From Monosporascus cannonballus (Eukaryota > Ascomycota > Sordariomycetes > Xylariales): a stretch of DNA of 64,000 nucleotides. The notes beneath the pieces were generated by a model. That model did no database searches. It saw nothing but the letters and a program-made list of their open reading frames with translations, and had not been told where the DNA came from. The stretch spans positions 310,001 through 374,000 of the forward strand of contig QJNS01000045.1 in assembly GCA_004154925.1 (NCBI GenBank). The letters run 5' to 3'. Within the stretch, counting starts at the first letter, position 1. Every line of letters begins with the position of its first letter. Below, in pieces: positions 47,918 through 58,100 of the stretch. Both the position numbers and the translations under genes were made by a program.

Positions 47918-48559
47918 TCAAAGCTGGACAGCCGAACTGCCGGCCGGGGTGTCCATGATGTTTTCGAGGTCTGAGTTCGTGTACCCATCAACCTTCCCAG
48001 GAGAGGCGCTGTAATATGCATCACTATCCACGTTAGGAGAGGTGTCATCCTCTACCTACATAGGTAGATCAGGACCGTCGCCAGCAGGTGACATGTCACT
48101 CACGCCATCATCCCCGGTAGCGCCACCGGCACCGGCGGGATCCGCCGTTTCGCCAACACCGGCTCCCGCAGCATCGGCATCTCCACTAGCACCCCCAGCC
48201 GCACCAGCGCCCTCGTCATCGGCGCTATTCCCTTTACTAACCGTATATCTTTTCGTGATGTTCTTCCTCTTGGAGCCCCCGGGCCCATAGGTTTTCATAA
48301 CCTCATCCCTGCCGAGTTTGTTGCGCTTGTTAGAACCTAGCACATTCGCCGCCAAGCGAGCAAAGCCGGTAGGTCCCCATTGCCGCTCGAATTCGGCCAG
48401 GGCCTTCTTCCGCTCCTCCTGGAAGCCGTTCTCCTCGCGGTAGCAGGCCTTGCGCTCCGAGCTCATACGTAGCAGGCTCGCTGCTGTCGGCGGCGGACCC
48501 ATGCCACCGACAATGAGCCAATGAGTAAGGGACACTCGTTTGTCTGGATCAGGGGCCAT
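47918..48559 (-). CDS. Unrecognised Gly/Ala-rich protein, 197 aa
   Basis: Not recognised. Start MAPDPDKRVSLTHWLIVGG is the first ATG of the open frame, which follows an acceptor-like CTTGTTAG. The N-terminal 75 residues are compact and conserved-looking (GMGPPPTAASLL, ENGFQEERKKALAEFERQWG, FARLAANVLG), then a basic stretch, then a Gly/Ala/Asp low-complexity segment. A 48-nt in-frame intron (48103-48056; donor GTGAGT, acceptor ATGTAG) removes an apparent TAG and joins GATGDDG to VEDDTSPNVDSDAYYSASPG, ending SSAVQL and TGA. No signal peptide or membrane helix. Probably a small regulatory or structural protein limited to related fungi; this is inference. Confidence 0.55.
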
Positions 48560-49165
48560 CGGTATTACGTGCAGTGAGGGTTGAGTATTAGTTTCACGCT
48601 CTAACAAGGTATTTGGCCTGCTGCCGCCTTTTTGCAGGACTGACTCTAGCGTATTGAGAGCCGACTAGAAAAAGAGCTGGGCCGAGACAGATGGTTGAGC
48701 GATAGGGAAAGTCGGGAAATGAGTACGGAGAACGATCAGTCGAAGGTGAGATCAAGATCTGCGTATCCATCAGCAGAGGCTCAAAGGCAGAACAACGAAA
48801 GATACTACTTGCCGCTGTGAATGCATCGAAACCCACCGAGGAAATTAGTCGAGAAAAGAGAGAGCCAGTACTGAAAAAGAGATATGACGTTAACCTTCCT
48901 CTTTACCACGATGGGCAGTGAGTTATGGAAGACTCACCATTATTCATACATTACGACCGTGTGTTTGTGCTTGTGCGTTCTATAATTGGGTTAACTGTTT
49001 CAGGCCGCTTCGTCTGATATCGCGATTGGCCTCCCGTTTATGTATCAGGGCTTATCGTGGATTCTGGTTAGAAAACGTAGAACATGGCGGCAAATACAAC
49101 GGTGACATGTTGTCGCTCCGTAGTGCATCGCTCCTGCCCCTGAGATTGACAATGTACGAGCGAAC
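48560..49165. other. Spacer between unrecognised genes
   Basis: Leader region of the Gly/Ala-rich gene and 3' flank of the next. It may hold an upstream non-coding exon. No other gene seen. Confidence 0.4.
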
Positions 49166-50188
49166 TCAGAGATTGTAACTCTCTGGATCATAGACCCAGT
49201 CTTCTGGGTCCTGTGGAGTTGCCACGGCAAAGGCATGCGGAGTGTCAAAGAAACCCCCATACTTGGCCGCACAGAGGGGGTGGACTCGAGGGTGAGGAGA
49301 AGGTGCTGTAGAGCTAGTAGATGTCGGAGTAGTCTCAACCTTCCGCCGCTTGTTAGGATGTTCATGGCAAGATTCGAGATTATCCTTCCCTTCGTGGTCA
49401 AATCCAATATCGACCATGGACCAGTCGTCATTAAAGCTTTCCTCTATGTCGCTATCCTTCTCTCTAGCGCCGCAGGCTTCGTCGTGAGGAAGGGGCTGGA
49501 ATATGGGCCTCTTGGATGAGCTATGCAAGACGTTACCCTGGAATTCGCGTGCAAGATGCGTACTGAGGACACTCTGCTCTGCATGGTCTAGACTGGTTCC
49601 ATAATTAGGTGCCGCTCTGCTGTCGTAGGAGGGAGATCCTAGGCGCTGAATGGCTATTCGAATACTCCCAGACCGTGTGCTGAGATCATCCAGGGCCTCA
49701 CCCGTAACCGAAACGCGAGGAGAAGATGTTTCTCTAGAGAAAGGAAGAGCGCCAGGGAAGCCCATTTCATCACCTCCAAGGGCTCTGCTTGACTCGTGCT
49801 GAACCCGCCCTGTGGCATTGCGGCGTAGCTTGCGAAGTCGTAGACTGAAACGCGAGAAAGCTTTGGGCAGTCCCGGTTGTAGTCTCTCATCATCCGCATC
49901 ATATTCGTCATCAGTAGGATAGATGTTGTCATCATCAATCTCGCAAACCTCATCGTCCTGGAAGAAATCGATCCTCTGAGTGCGCTCGAGACTCCGCACA
50001 GAATGCTGCGGCAGCGGGGGAGGTGGCGACCCGCCACAGTGGAGGGCCGATCGCTGCCGGTACCTCGGTGCCTTTGGCGCTCGGAAAATATCCAGCTTAT
50101 CCTTAATGAAGCCAATACCAGTCTTCTTCCTGGGGGGTTGGGGGCGGTTGGAGGGGAAAGCGGAATTTGAGTGCGGCAGCGCGTACAT
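49166..50188 (-). CDS. Unrecognised acidic/Ser-rich protein, 340 aa
   Basis: Single open frame; I do not recognise the family. Start MYALPHSNSAFPSNRPQPPR is preferred over an upstream ATG at 50233 because the extra 15 residues look non-coding. Features in order: a Pro/Lys-rich N-terminus (PPRKKTGIGFIKDKLDIFR), an acidic patch near residue 85-110 (DDEVCEIDDDNIYPTDDEYD), a basic helix (FSRFSLRLRKLRRN), a Ser-rich middle, a nuclear-type basic cluster NKRRKVE, and a C-terminal tail with DTPHAFAVATPQDPEDWVYD. No membrane segment. Possibly nuclear, judging only from the basic cluster. Confidence 0.6.
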   Translation of the reverse strand: MYALPHSNSAFPSNRPQPPRKKTGIGFIKDKLDIFRAPKAPRYRQRSALHCGGSPPPPLPQHSVRSLERTQRIDFFQDDEVCEIDDDNIYPTDDEYDADDERLQPGLPKAFSRFSLRLRKLRRNATGRVQHESSRALGGDEMGFPGALPFSRETSSPRVSVTGEALDDLSTRSGSIRIAIQRLGSPSYDSRAAPNYGTSLDHAEQSVLSTHLAREFQGNVLHSSSKRPIFQPLPHDEACGAREKDSDIEESFNDDWSMVDIGFDHEGKDNLESCHEHPNKRRKVETTPTSTSSTAPSPHPRVHPLCAAKYGGFFDTPHAFAVATPQDPEDWVYDPESYNL

Positions 50189-52702
50189 GTTGCTGTGATG
50201 AGATTTATGGAGAGATATAGTAGAAGTTATCACAGTGGCTATTGAGTTCCCTGCGTTTTCCTTTGGTTACGGCGAAAATCCCAAGATCTAGACGAGAACG
50301 ATTTTGAAGAAAGCAATTTCTGTGGGAGTTTTAAAAGGGATTGGATTTTGTGCGCAGCAGAAAATTTGCGGGAAGTGATCTTGATTGTTAAGAGTTCACA
50401 TAGCCGAATCACGTCTGTTAGATATTCACATTGTAGGGAAACTACGAATACATGTTCCGTGAATAGTCTGAATAGGCAGAATGTTGCAAGGAATCTGGTG
50501 ACAAGAATAACAGGATAGAAAGGTAGAGGGCTTAAAAGAGTGATTCGACAGACAGAGTCCAGCTCAAGGGCTCGTCCGATAATGAGTATAACCGATCCTA
50601 ACATTAAAACCCGCTTGTACCAAGTCTAAAGTCATGTAGACGGGAAGGTGGCAAATAGAGATATATACCAAAGGTGAAAAGGGTTTTCGATGTGCTCGCC
50701 CCCGGGGGCCGCCAGTAGCTCGATACGATAACCTATCCAAGCAGATGAATAACAATTCGGAGATCTCACAGGCAGGCACAGGTAACCAGAATGAACGGAA
50801 CTCTCACTCAACTGCCTGTGAATTAGGTAGCAGGTACGCCTGGCTGTTTGTCCGATGTTCAAGGTCTCTCTAATCACTCAAAGTAGGCATGTTTCTGCCC
50901 CTCTAAATCACTCCCACCTCCTATCAGTCCCTCGAAGTTGATGAGGATTTTGACTGTCGATACGGCAATCAGAATGAAGGCTCGCATTGCTTCCTCTACC
51001 GTTAGGATCCTGATGTTTTGGAGGATTCGTTGGGACTCTCTCCATATGCATGTGTTTACCTGGCCCCATTGCCTGTATTTCAGGGGTTCTTTTACCTTCA
51101 AGTCCTATATCTCACATAATCCCTCCCTGGGGCTACCGCCACGCCTCCTTCACCCCTAGTCCATGAAGTGAATATGTTACCTCCTGTGCTCAGGCGACGT
51201 AACGGTGGAGACATTTTGCGCCTCCCAATCCGCAGCCTTCACGTGATGAGTCGGAATTTTCATTCCACACTACGTTCAAAGGTCAAGAAGTCCCTGAAGG
51301 TATTTATCATTCTCCTCAGCGTTCTCAGAGTGAAGAGATTCATTATTCTGGTTCTAATGGCGCCGTTCTTCGCCTTTCTTGGGAAGAAACCGAGGAGGGT
51401 TCGGAACGGTTGGAAATGGCTGAAGCCGGGCACCTCGGCACGGGCCGGAGTGGGCAATGACGGAGGCCGAAGCCGAATGCAGATTAGTCGAAGAGAGGTC
51501 TACGGAGACATCGAATACAATCTTGAAGTCGGTCTCTGGAGCGATGTTAACATTAGGACGAGGGAATGGGTACCGGCAGGTATTTAGCATTTCAAAAATT
51601 TGCCCATGGGTAGCCGATGGGCTCAAAGTCGTGTCCCCCATCCTAGCTCTCGCGGTCGCAAGCACGGGACCTCTCCCTGTTGTTATTTATGCATCTTCCA
51701 TCTGGCAATGTTCGTGATTAGGCGTTGGCGGCTGTATGGATGACCTGACAGTTTCTGCGAATCAAAGTTGAGTTGCTCTCTCCTAAACGAGTGTGGAAGG
51801 AGCAGCCAGCGTACTTGGAGTGTTTCGTTTTAGATGTACTTTAGAACCTCTCTGTCTGGATGGTCTCCGTAGCATCGGTGTTTGTATTACAACATCGGGA
51901 GCAACATCCATCGCATCCATGATGGTGTCAACTGTCCTCTCCACGCCACCAACGGAGCTAGAATTATCAGCTCACTCCCTGCGGTTTCAAGTACGATGGT
52001 TACGTCCCCTGGTATTATCAGTACACCCAACCAAGCGGGCTAGGTCATGTTTCTTCAAGGCATGAGGACGATGAAGCCGGAGTAGGCCTAGCCGAAGGCG
52101 GCAAGGTGGAGACCTTATTGGACTACTTACTACTTGGCCACGAGGAAAAGGAAAGGGCTGTCGTCTCTGGGAAGGGAATGATATCTCCGCGTATCAATTC
52201 TTCTTCGCGACCGCATGTGGACCTTAAAGATAGTTTGCTAGTTTCTAGCATTCAAAGTCACTGGAACTCCCACAGCCACGTTTGAGTCTACGTATGAGCC
52301 AACATTAATCATGTCAAAATCCAATTCCCCTTTCATTCCACGATGCTACTGATTTAACACCGACCTCGATAAGTTTACCCAAGTAAAAGTCTTATCAACT
52401 CCTTGACGCGCCATTGTCCAAGTTCGGCCGTACATGTAATATCAGTATGATGTCGCAAGTTTCCAGCTCGCCTCAGACATGATGTAAGATGTCTCCATTG
52501 ACGTCCATTACGTTATCCTCATAGTCATTCATCCGTGAAGCGATCCCAGGATCCTGGGCGTGTCTCGTGTGCTCTCTCAGGCAACCTTCGACGATGTTGG
52601 TCGACGTGAAGTTCCCATTAGCTGCAATTGACAGCTTTACTAAAAGGTTTCGAGGCTAACCCGCGAGGGATGCTGGCAATCCAAACTTTAGAGTTTGGGA
52701 AC
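50189..52702. other. Intergenic with weak coding-like fragments
   Basis: AT-rich overall. Two minus-strand stretches, about 51985-51797 (VERTVDTIMDAMDVAPDVVI) and 51665-51357 (NVNIAPETDFKIVFDVSVDL), have plausible composition but no start or splice chain I can complete. Other frames are short. Confidence 0.3.
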
Positions 52703-53005
52703 TTAGAAAGATCCCATACGTTCTTCTACGCCTCCCCAGTAGACGATGGGGCGCGGCTCAAGGACGCTCAGCTCGGATCTCAGGCTCCTCTTCTCTTCCT
52801 CGAAATCCACGATGGAAGGCTGCCTGAACAGGACGGCATTGATGGTGTCCACCGGCGAGTGCGCAGAACTCGAAGTTGAGCTAAACGAGCCGCGCAAACT
52901 GGTGCTCTGGGAAGAGGCGGACGATGAACGGCGGAATGACGTACGGATGCCGTTTGGTGAGAAGCGGGAGCGGATGACCTGGAAACGCGAGGTATGCATC
53001 TTCAC
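52703..53005 (-). CDS. Unrecognised small Ser-rich protein, 100 aa
   Basis: Single exon from MKMHTSRFQVIRSRFSPNG. The N-terminal half is basic and Ser-rich (RTSFRRSSSASSQSTSLRG). The C-terminal half is better ordered: SPVDTINAVLFRQPSIVDFE, a charged stretch EEEKRSLRSEL, and PRPIVYWGGVEERMGSF at the end. The VYWGGVEERM ending reads like a conserved C-terminal box. No signal peptide. It lies in the same orientation as the two unrecognised genes to its left. Function unknown. Confidence 0.55.
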   Translation of the reverse strand: MKMHTSRFQVIRSRFSPNGIRTSFRRSSSASSQSTSLRGSFSSTSSSAHSPVDTINAVLFRQPSIVDFEEEKRSLRSELSVLEPRPIVYWGGVEERMGSF

Positions 53006-55187
53006 TGATTTGGCGGGGCTTATGGGAACAAGAAATTAGATATGGCAGCAGATAGATATTCGTGATCTATCAAAGCCGATCGGGAATGACGGGATGAATG
53101 TGTATTACGATGGGTATCTGTAAATAGGCACAGCCTTGGGATGTAGAGTTCGATCGCAGGAAGCGAAGAGAAAGGATCAAAAATTGTTTAAAAGCTGAGT
53201 TGATCTATGCCAGATCTCATAAAGAACGGAATGAGACCAGAAAGCCGAAGGATTTAAGTTGAGAGGGAACTTCAAGTCGGACACTCCAGAGGTCTAAAGG
53301 GAGACAAGAGAAGTATTGACAAATCGCAGGACAACCTCAATGTTTAAGTACTTACTCTAGGATAAGTGCCTCAGGAAGATCGTGATGCGCTCCTCGAGCT
53401 ATTAATGGGCCTGGAAACAGATATGGGTATGAAACAGGAATGCAGAGACTCGATATCCGAAGACGGTTCACGGGCAGTGGGGCTCAGGGAACAGGGGGTT
53501 AAGACAGCTAGAGTCAGTAGATCACCGTCCTAGGGGTTTACTATGTAGGAATAGCCCCTGGGTTCACGCCCTATCTAGAGTCAATCATCTAGGCCATTGC
53601 AATCCTCCGACAGCGTAGGCGTTGTTGCAAACGGCTCCGGCATTGATGCACAAATATGCAGACTGATTAGTCGTGTAGGAAGAGGGAAATATGTATTCGT
53701 CCTAAAGAGTTGTTTCGCCGGGTATAGCCGAGCACGGAGCGTAGTTGCGGGAGATGCGAGCATGCCAAAACCACTTACTACAGTAGCTTGTGGAAGTGAT
53801 AATGAAACAAGCCTCCTGAACCACCTGTGCACTCCGTGTGATACCAGCCATGTAAGCAGGGAGAATCTCAGCTAGTGCCTGGGGCTGTGGACGTCAACGT
53901 TGAGCCCAATTTAGGCAGTTTGCAGGGAGAAAAACTCTCTCTGTCGAGGTCAAGCTGCAGCTTGAGTGTCACAGGTTCGTGATGGGTTCGTTCGAACCAT
54001 GGGAAAGGCGCTGAAAAGGGAAAAGGCCATTGCATTGCTGGACAAGCTCGAGTATGATCGTCCACAGGGATTCTGTGATGGGGATGAATTCAGGGGCTTG
54101 GCAAGACCTCGTTTCATCGTTTCATGACATAAGCCCACTTTATCCGAGACAGGTTCCCAATAGCTCCGGGATCCCTGGTCCAGACCACGCAAGGTGTTCG
54201 ATTCCAGACTTTGAAAGCGAACCACTGAATTTCAATGCATCAATTGGCATGAAAGTCTTCGCCAGATAAGCTTCCAATATTAACGTAAAGCAATGGTTGT
54301 TTGTTATACCTATTTGTAATTATAGTAATACGAAGTAATGTTAAACTGGTCGACGCATAAATACCATGCGACATAGCAAAATGCACCATCTTACTTATGC
54401 TGCGGCCTGTCGAGAGACCCGGCATCCCCTGCGTGGATCCGAGTAAATCCGGACAACAGGGCCACCCAAGAACGAGGTGATCAAACACCAACATCGCGGA
54501 CACCTAAACCTGGAAGTCTCCCGGCGCTCACCACGCAGGGTCCCGAGCGACGCCCCACCTGTGCGCATCCTTCAGGAGGCCTGAGCAAGATCTCTGTATC
54601 GTCACCAGCATGATCAGAAGCCCTTCTCACTCCTCACAGCTTCGCCGGCGGTCTCCGCGTCTCGACGACGTAATCCGCACAGTTGAAAGTTGACATACAT
54701 TAGTCTAGTTGTCGTCTATGCACGGATGCATTTTCTATGCAGTGTGACTCCAGACCTTTCATCTATGCGCTCTTAGACTATTTTCCCAGGGCCGAGTAAT
54801 AAACAACCAACAGTAGGCATAGTGCAGCGCTAATCAGACAAGCCGAGAATGATGCCGCTGGTAGTTCCGTTCCCTTCAAAATACAAATACCTAACGTAAC
54901 GCATGCCGTCGGAGATCGCAAGCGCCCGATGAAGGGGAACAGAATTCTATGCTGCAGAGTGAGTCATTTGAGTCGCATAAAAGCGCTAACCGCCCGATCC
55001 AAGTCACCCCCCTTCGTCGTGCTTTCTGCTCTTATAGAGGCATAAAACCTTCTCTGGGCATTCTAAGTGCCTCGTGCAGCAATGCTCCCCACAGGCCCTT
55101 CCTCATTATCATCCGCTGGTCGAGTTATATCGTTATATCATGGAGCAATATAGTGGTTATACTATAGCCCTGTGACGGCGTGCCGCC
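53006..55187. other. Intergenic, downstream of CCH1
   Basis: About 2.2 kb of AT-rich DNA with short frames on both strands. A possible two-exon Cys-containing small protein near 53600-53850 (-) did not keep frame across its putative intron. No gene supported. Confidence 0.35.
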
Positions 55188-58100
55188 TCAGCGGTTGCTC
55201 CCTCGACTTCTCCGCATTGTTGCGCTACGCCGGATGCTCTCGACCCAGATAGAGTCGTCTAGCAGGTCTCTAACTTGAGCAGGACTGACTGAACCAGCCT
55301 GTGAGCCGCCGTTTTCGCCGGAAGACGGACGGCCCTCCTGTAGTTCGAAGTTGAGTGCAGGGCGCTGAGATTGGTGCCCCGGCATCGAAGGTGTTGCGCG
55401 AGGGAAGCTCAGGGGGTGAGCGGATGTGGAGTCATATGTTGATATGTCGACGCTGGAAGACCAGCTCTTGTGGTGCGGCCGCGCTGCGTCTGTTTCGCTG
55501 AGTAGATCGGACGACCTAGCAGTCGACGTGACAGATGGAGCAGCCACCGTACTACGCTGCTGTGTCCCTGTGGCATGGTCTCCTTCATCTTCTACAAAAA
55601 TATCAGGAACGTCGAGCTGCGGGATGGCTGTCATCCGCCCTGCCCGCTTCTGCTCCATGTGCTTCTTGAATCGCCTGGACCAATAACTGTCAATGTATTA
55701 GCAAAATGATACTGCTGTGTTAGTACGGGGAGACAACTCACAGAGTATCGAAGAATCCGAGGACGACCCTCCGCCGAACCTCTTCCTCTACCCTCTGAAG
55801 GCGTGCACGACGCCGCAGAAACTCCTCGAGCCTAATTTCCAGTTAGAACTTAAGGGTATATGACAAAACGAAGAATCGAACCTTAGACTCTTGTTGTCGC
55901 TTATTATCTTGTAATGCGCCAATATCATGAGGACGGTCGTGAATGAGATGCCCCTGTCTGCGTCGGCAGAGACCATGACTTCCTCGCAGAAGATGTTATA
56001 GCGGCGACGCCGCTCTCGGACTTGATGCACATCGATCTTCTCAAGCCTTTCATTTAACCGACGGATATCCACTCCATCAACTGCACTGGCTGTGGCAATG
56101 GACGCGTGCCTGGACGGCGGCGCTTCTTCGGTTCTGATGTCGTCCAGGATTTGCCCGACGGAGTCGTCTGCATTGTATATTCTCATTTCGAAGACTCCTG
56201 AGAGCTCCCCCAATAAGCGATAGAAATCGTGTTTGTTGATGAAACCCGTCCCTGCAGGATCGACGCTGCGCCAAGCCTCCTTGAACCTCCGTATATCGTC
56301 TCTCTCTACATGTGCCAGTTTACTGGAGCGTTGATATACATAACTAAAACTTTCGTAGATGAGCGAGATGAAAAGGTTGACGAAGATATACATACTGAGC
56401 AGGTTCCAGGCGATGAAGAGTGCTCTTGCCCAGCTGGTACTACCGCAGTCGCTCTCAAAAAAGTCTCTGCTCTCGACGCACATTGGAGGAGTGACAGTGG
56501 CAAAATCCGACTCCATGAGCTCGTTCCACCCTTCGCCAACACTCATCCGAAACAGCAGAATAAGAGCCTTTGGAACCGTTCTGAAATTGACGTCGCTGTC
56601 CGCGTTAGGCCCAAAACGGGTCAGACTAAATGTTTGAGTGAACGCAATGGCAAAGACGAGGAAGGCCACTAGCCATGTGGCCAATAAGTTGATTATGGTT
56701 GACAAACTCGCCGCGGCGGTTTTGAAGAGTTGATCCAAAGCGTCGTTCCGGGGAATCAAGAGCAGTACGATCCCCACGAGAAAGATCTTGTGAAGCTGAG
56801 CAAATGACTCCGACTTCATGTCTGAGAAATACATCGCCGAAGTCACGAAGGCGCCAGCTATGACAAAGAGGGAATAAACGTCCCAAGAACTCCTCCTAAA
56901 CCGTTTCCAACCGAAGCCCACGATACGAATGACGATGTTGGCCAGGTATATGAAGTTGAGCCCTAGGAAAATGACGTTCCTGAGTTGAGCCCACCAAGTC
57001 GGTTCCGGGTAGTATTCGAGCATCAACAAGATTAGGTGTAGGACGAGAACCACGGTAATAGTAGTGTACCATTTCCCCCGCTTCTCAATCGCTCGCTTGT
57101 GGCACCATTTCTTCCATTTCCTGCCGGTCTCCTGATATGACGTTCGGGAGGGTGAAATCTGGCGAAGGAGATTTCGGAGCTCGAGCCAGGATCTTTGCTC
57201 GGCAGTCAAGAATGCGACGCCTGTTTGTTCAGTATAATTCCGCATGAATACAGAAATGAAGAGCGTGAGCACAAAGACGGTCCCCATGAGGTTGAACACG
57301 ATAAAAAACATAGCATTGCCGATGGCTGCCATATCCTGGGGCTGATTCCCCCGACCGGTAATGGACTGCGCGGAAAATGAGACGTCAACCCAACCTTCCT
57401 GCGAGACGATCTGGAAGAGAATGAACAGGGCTGACCCGAAATCATCGAAGTCGTAGAAAGGGTTGGCTGCAACTCGGGGAGCGAGGAGCGGCCAGTCTTC
57501 ATTAAACGGTGCGCTCTCGAACTCGCCGAAGCACTCAGACAGAAGTGTAACATCACCATCGTTACAAATAACAAACTGCCCGTTGAACAGTGTTACAGCG
57601 TATATAGCAAAGGGAATCAAGAGAGACAAGGAGACAAGCGCGGCCTAGAGTGTACGTTAGTTTGTGTTTACTAACCCGGCCCGATATTCCAGGGCAGTGG
57701 ACTCACGCTAATGATCTTCCATCCACCTACTATGATCAGGGAGTGGAAGGTGTCTCTCGCGCTGTTGCTAATATTGAGTAGACGGAGAGCCCTGAATGCT
57801 TTGAAAGCACCAACGGCTCTGGACACTGTCCCGTCGCCGGCGAGGAGTGTGATAACGTTAATCCATAACGTGATGAGTACTACTCCGTCGATAATACCCC
57901 ACGAGCTTCTGTAGTAGGCGTTAGGCGTAAAGAACAAGCCGTCAGCGATAATTTTGATGACAGCTTCGACAGTGAACAAGATCGCGAATGCCGCATCGAT
58001 CCAGACGAACCAATTACTATGGGAATATTCATGGAACTCCCAGTACTCCTTCTGGTACAAAGGCGTTGTCACGCATGCGAGGACCACCATGGCAATGACG

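Noticed and set aside
53600..53851. Possible two-exon Cys-containing small secreted protein (-)
   Set aside because: The only plausible donor and acceptor do not keep the attractive downstream frame (SAYLCINAGAVCNNAYAV), and the first exon lacks a signal peptide.
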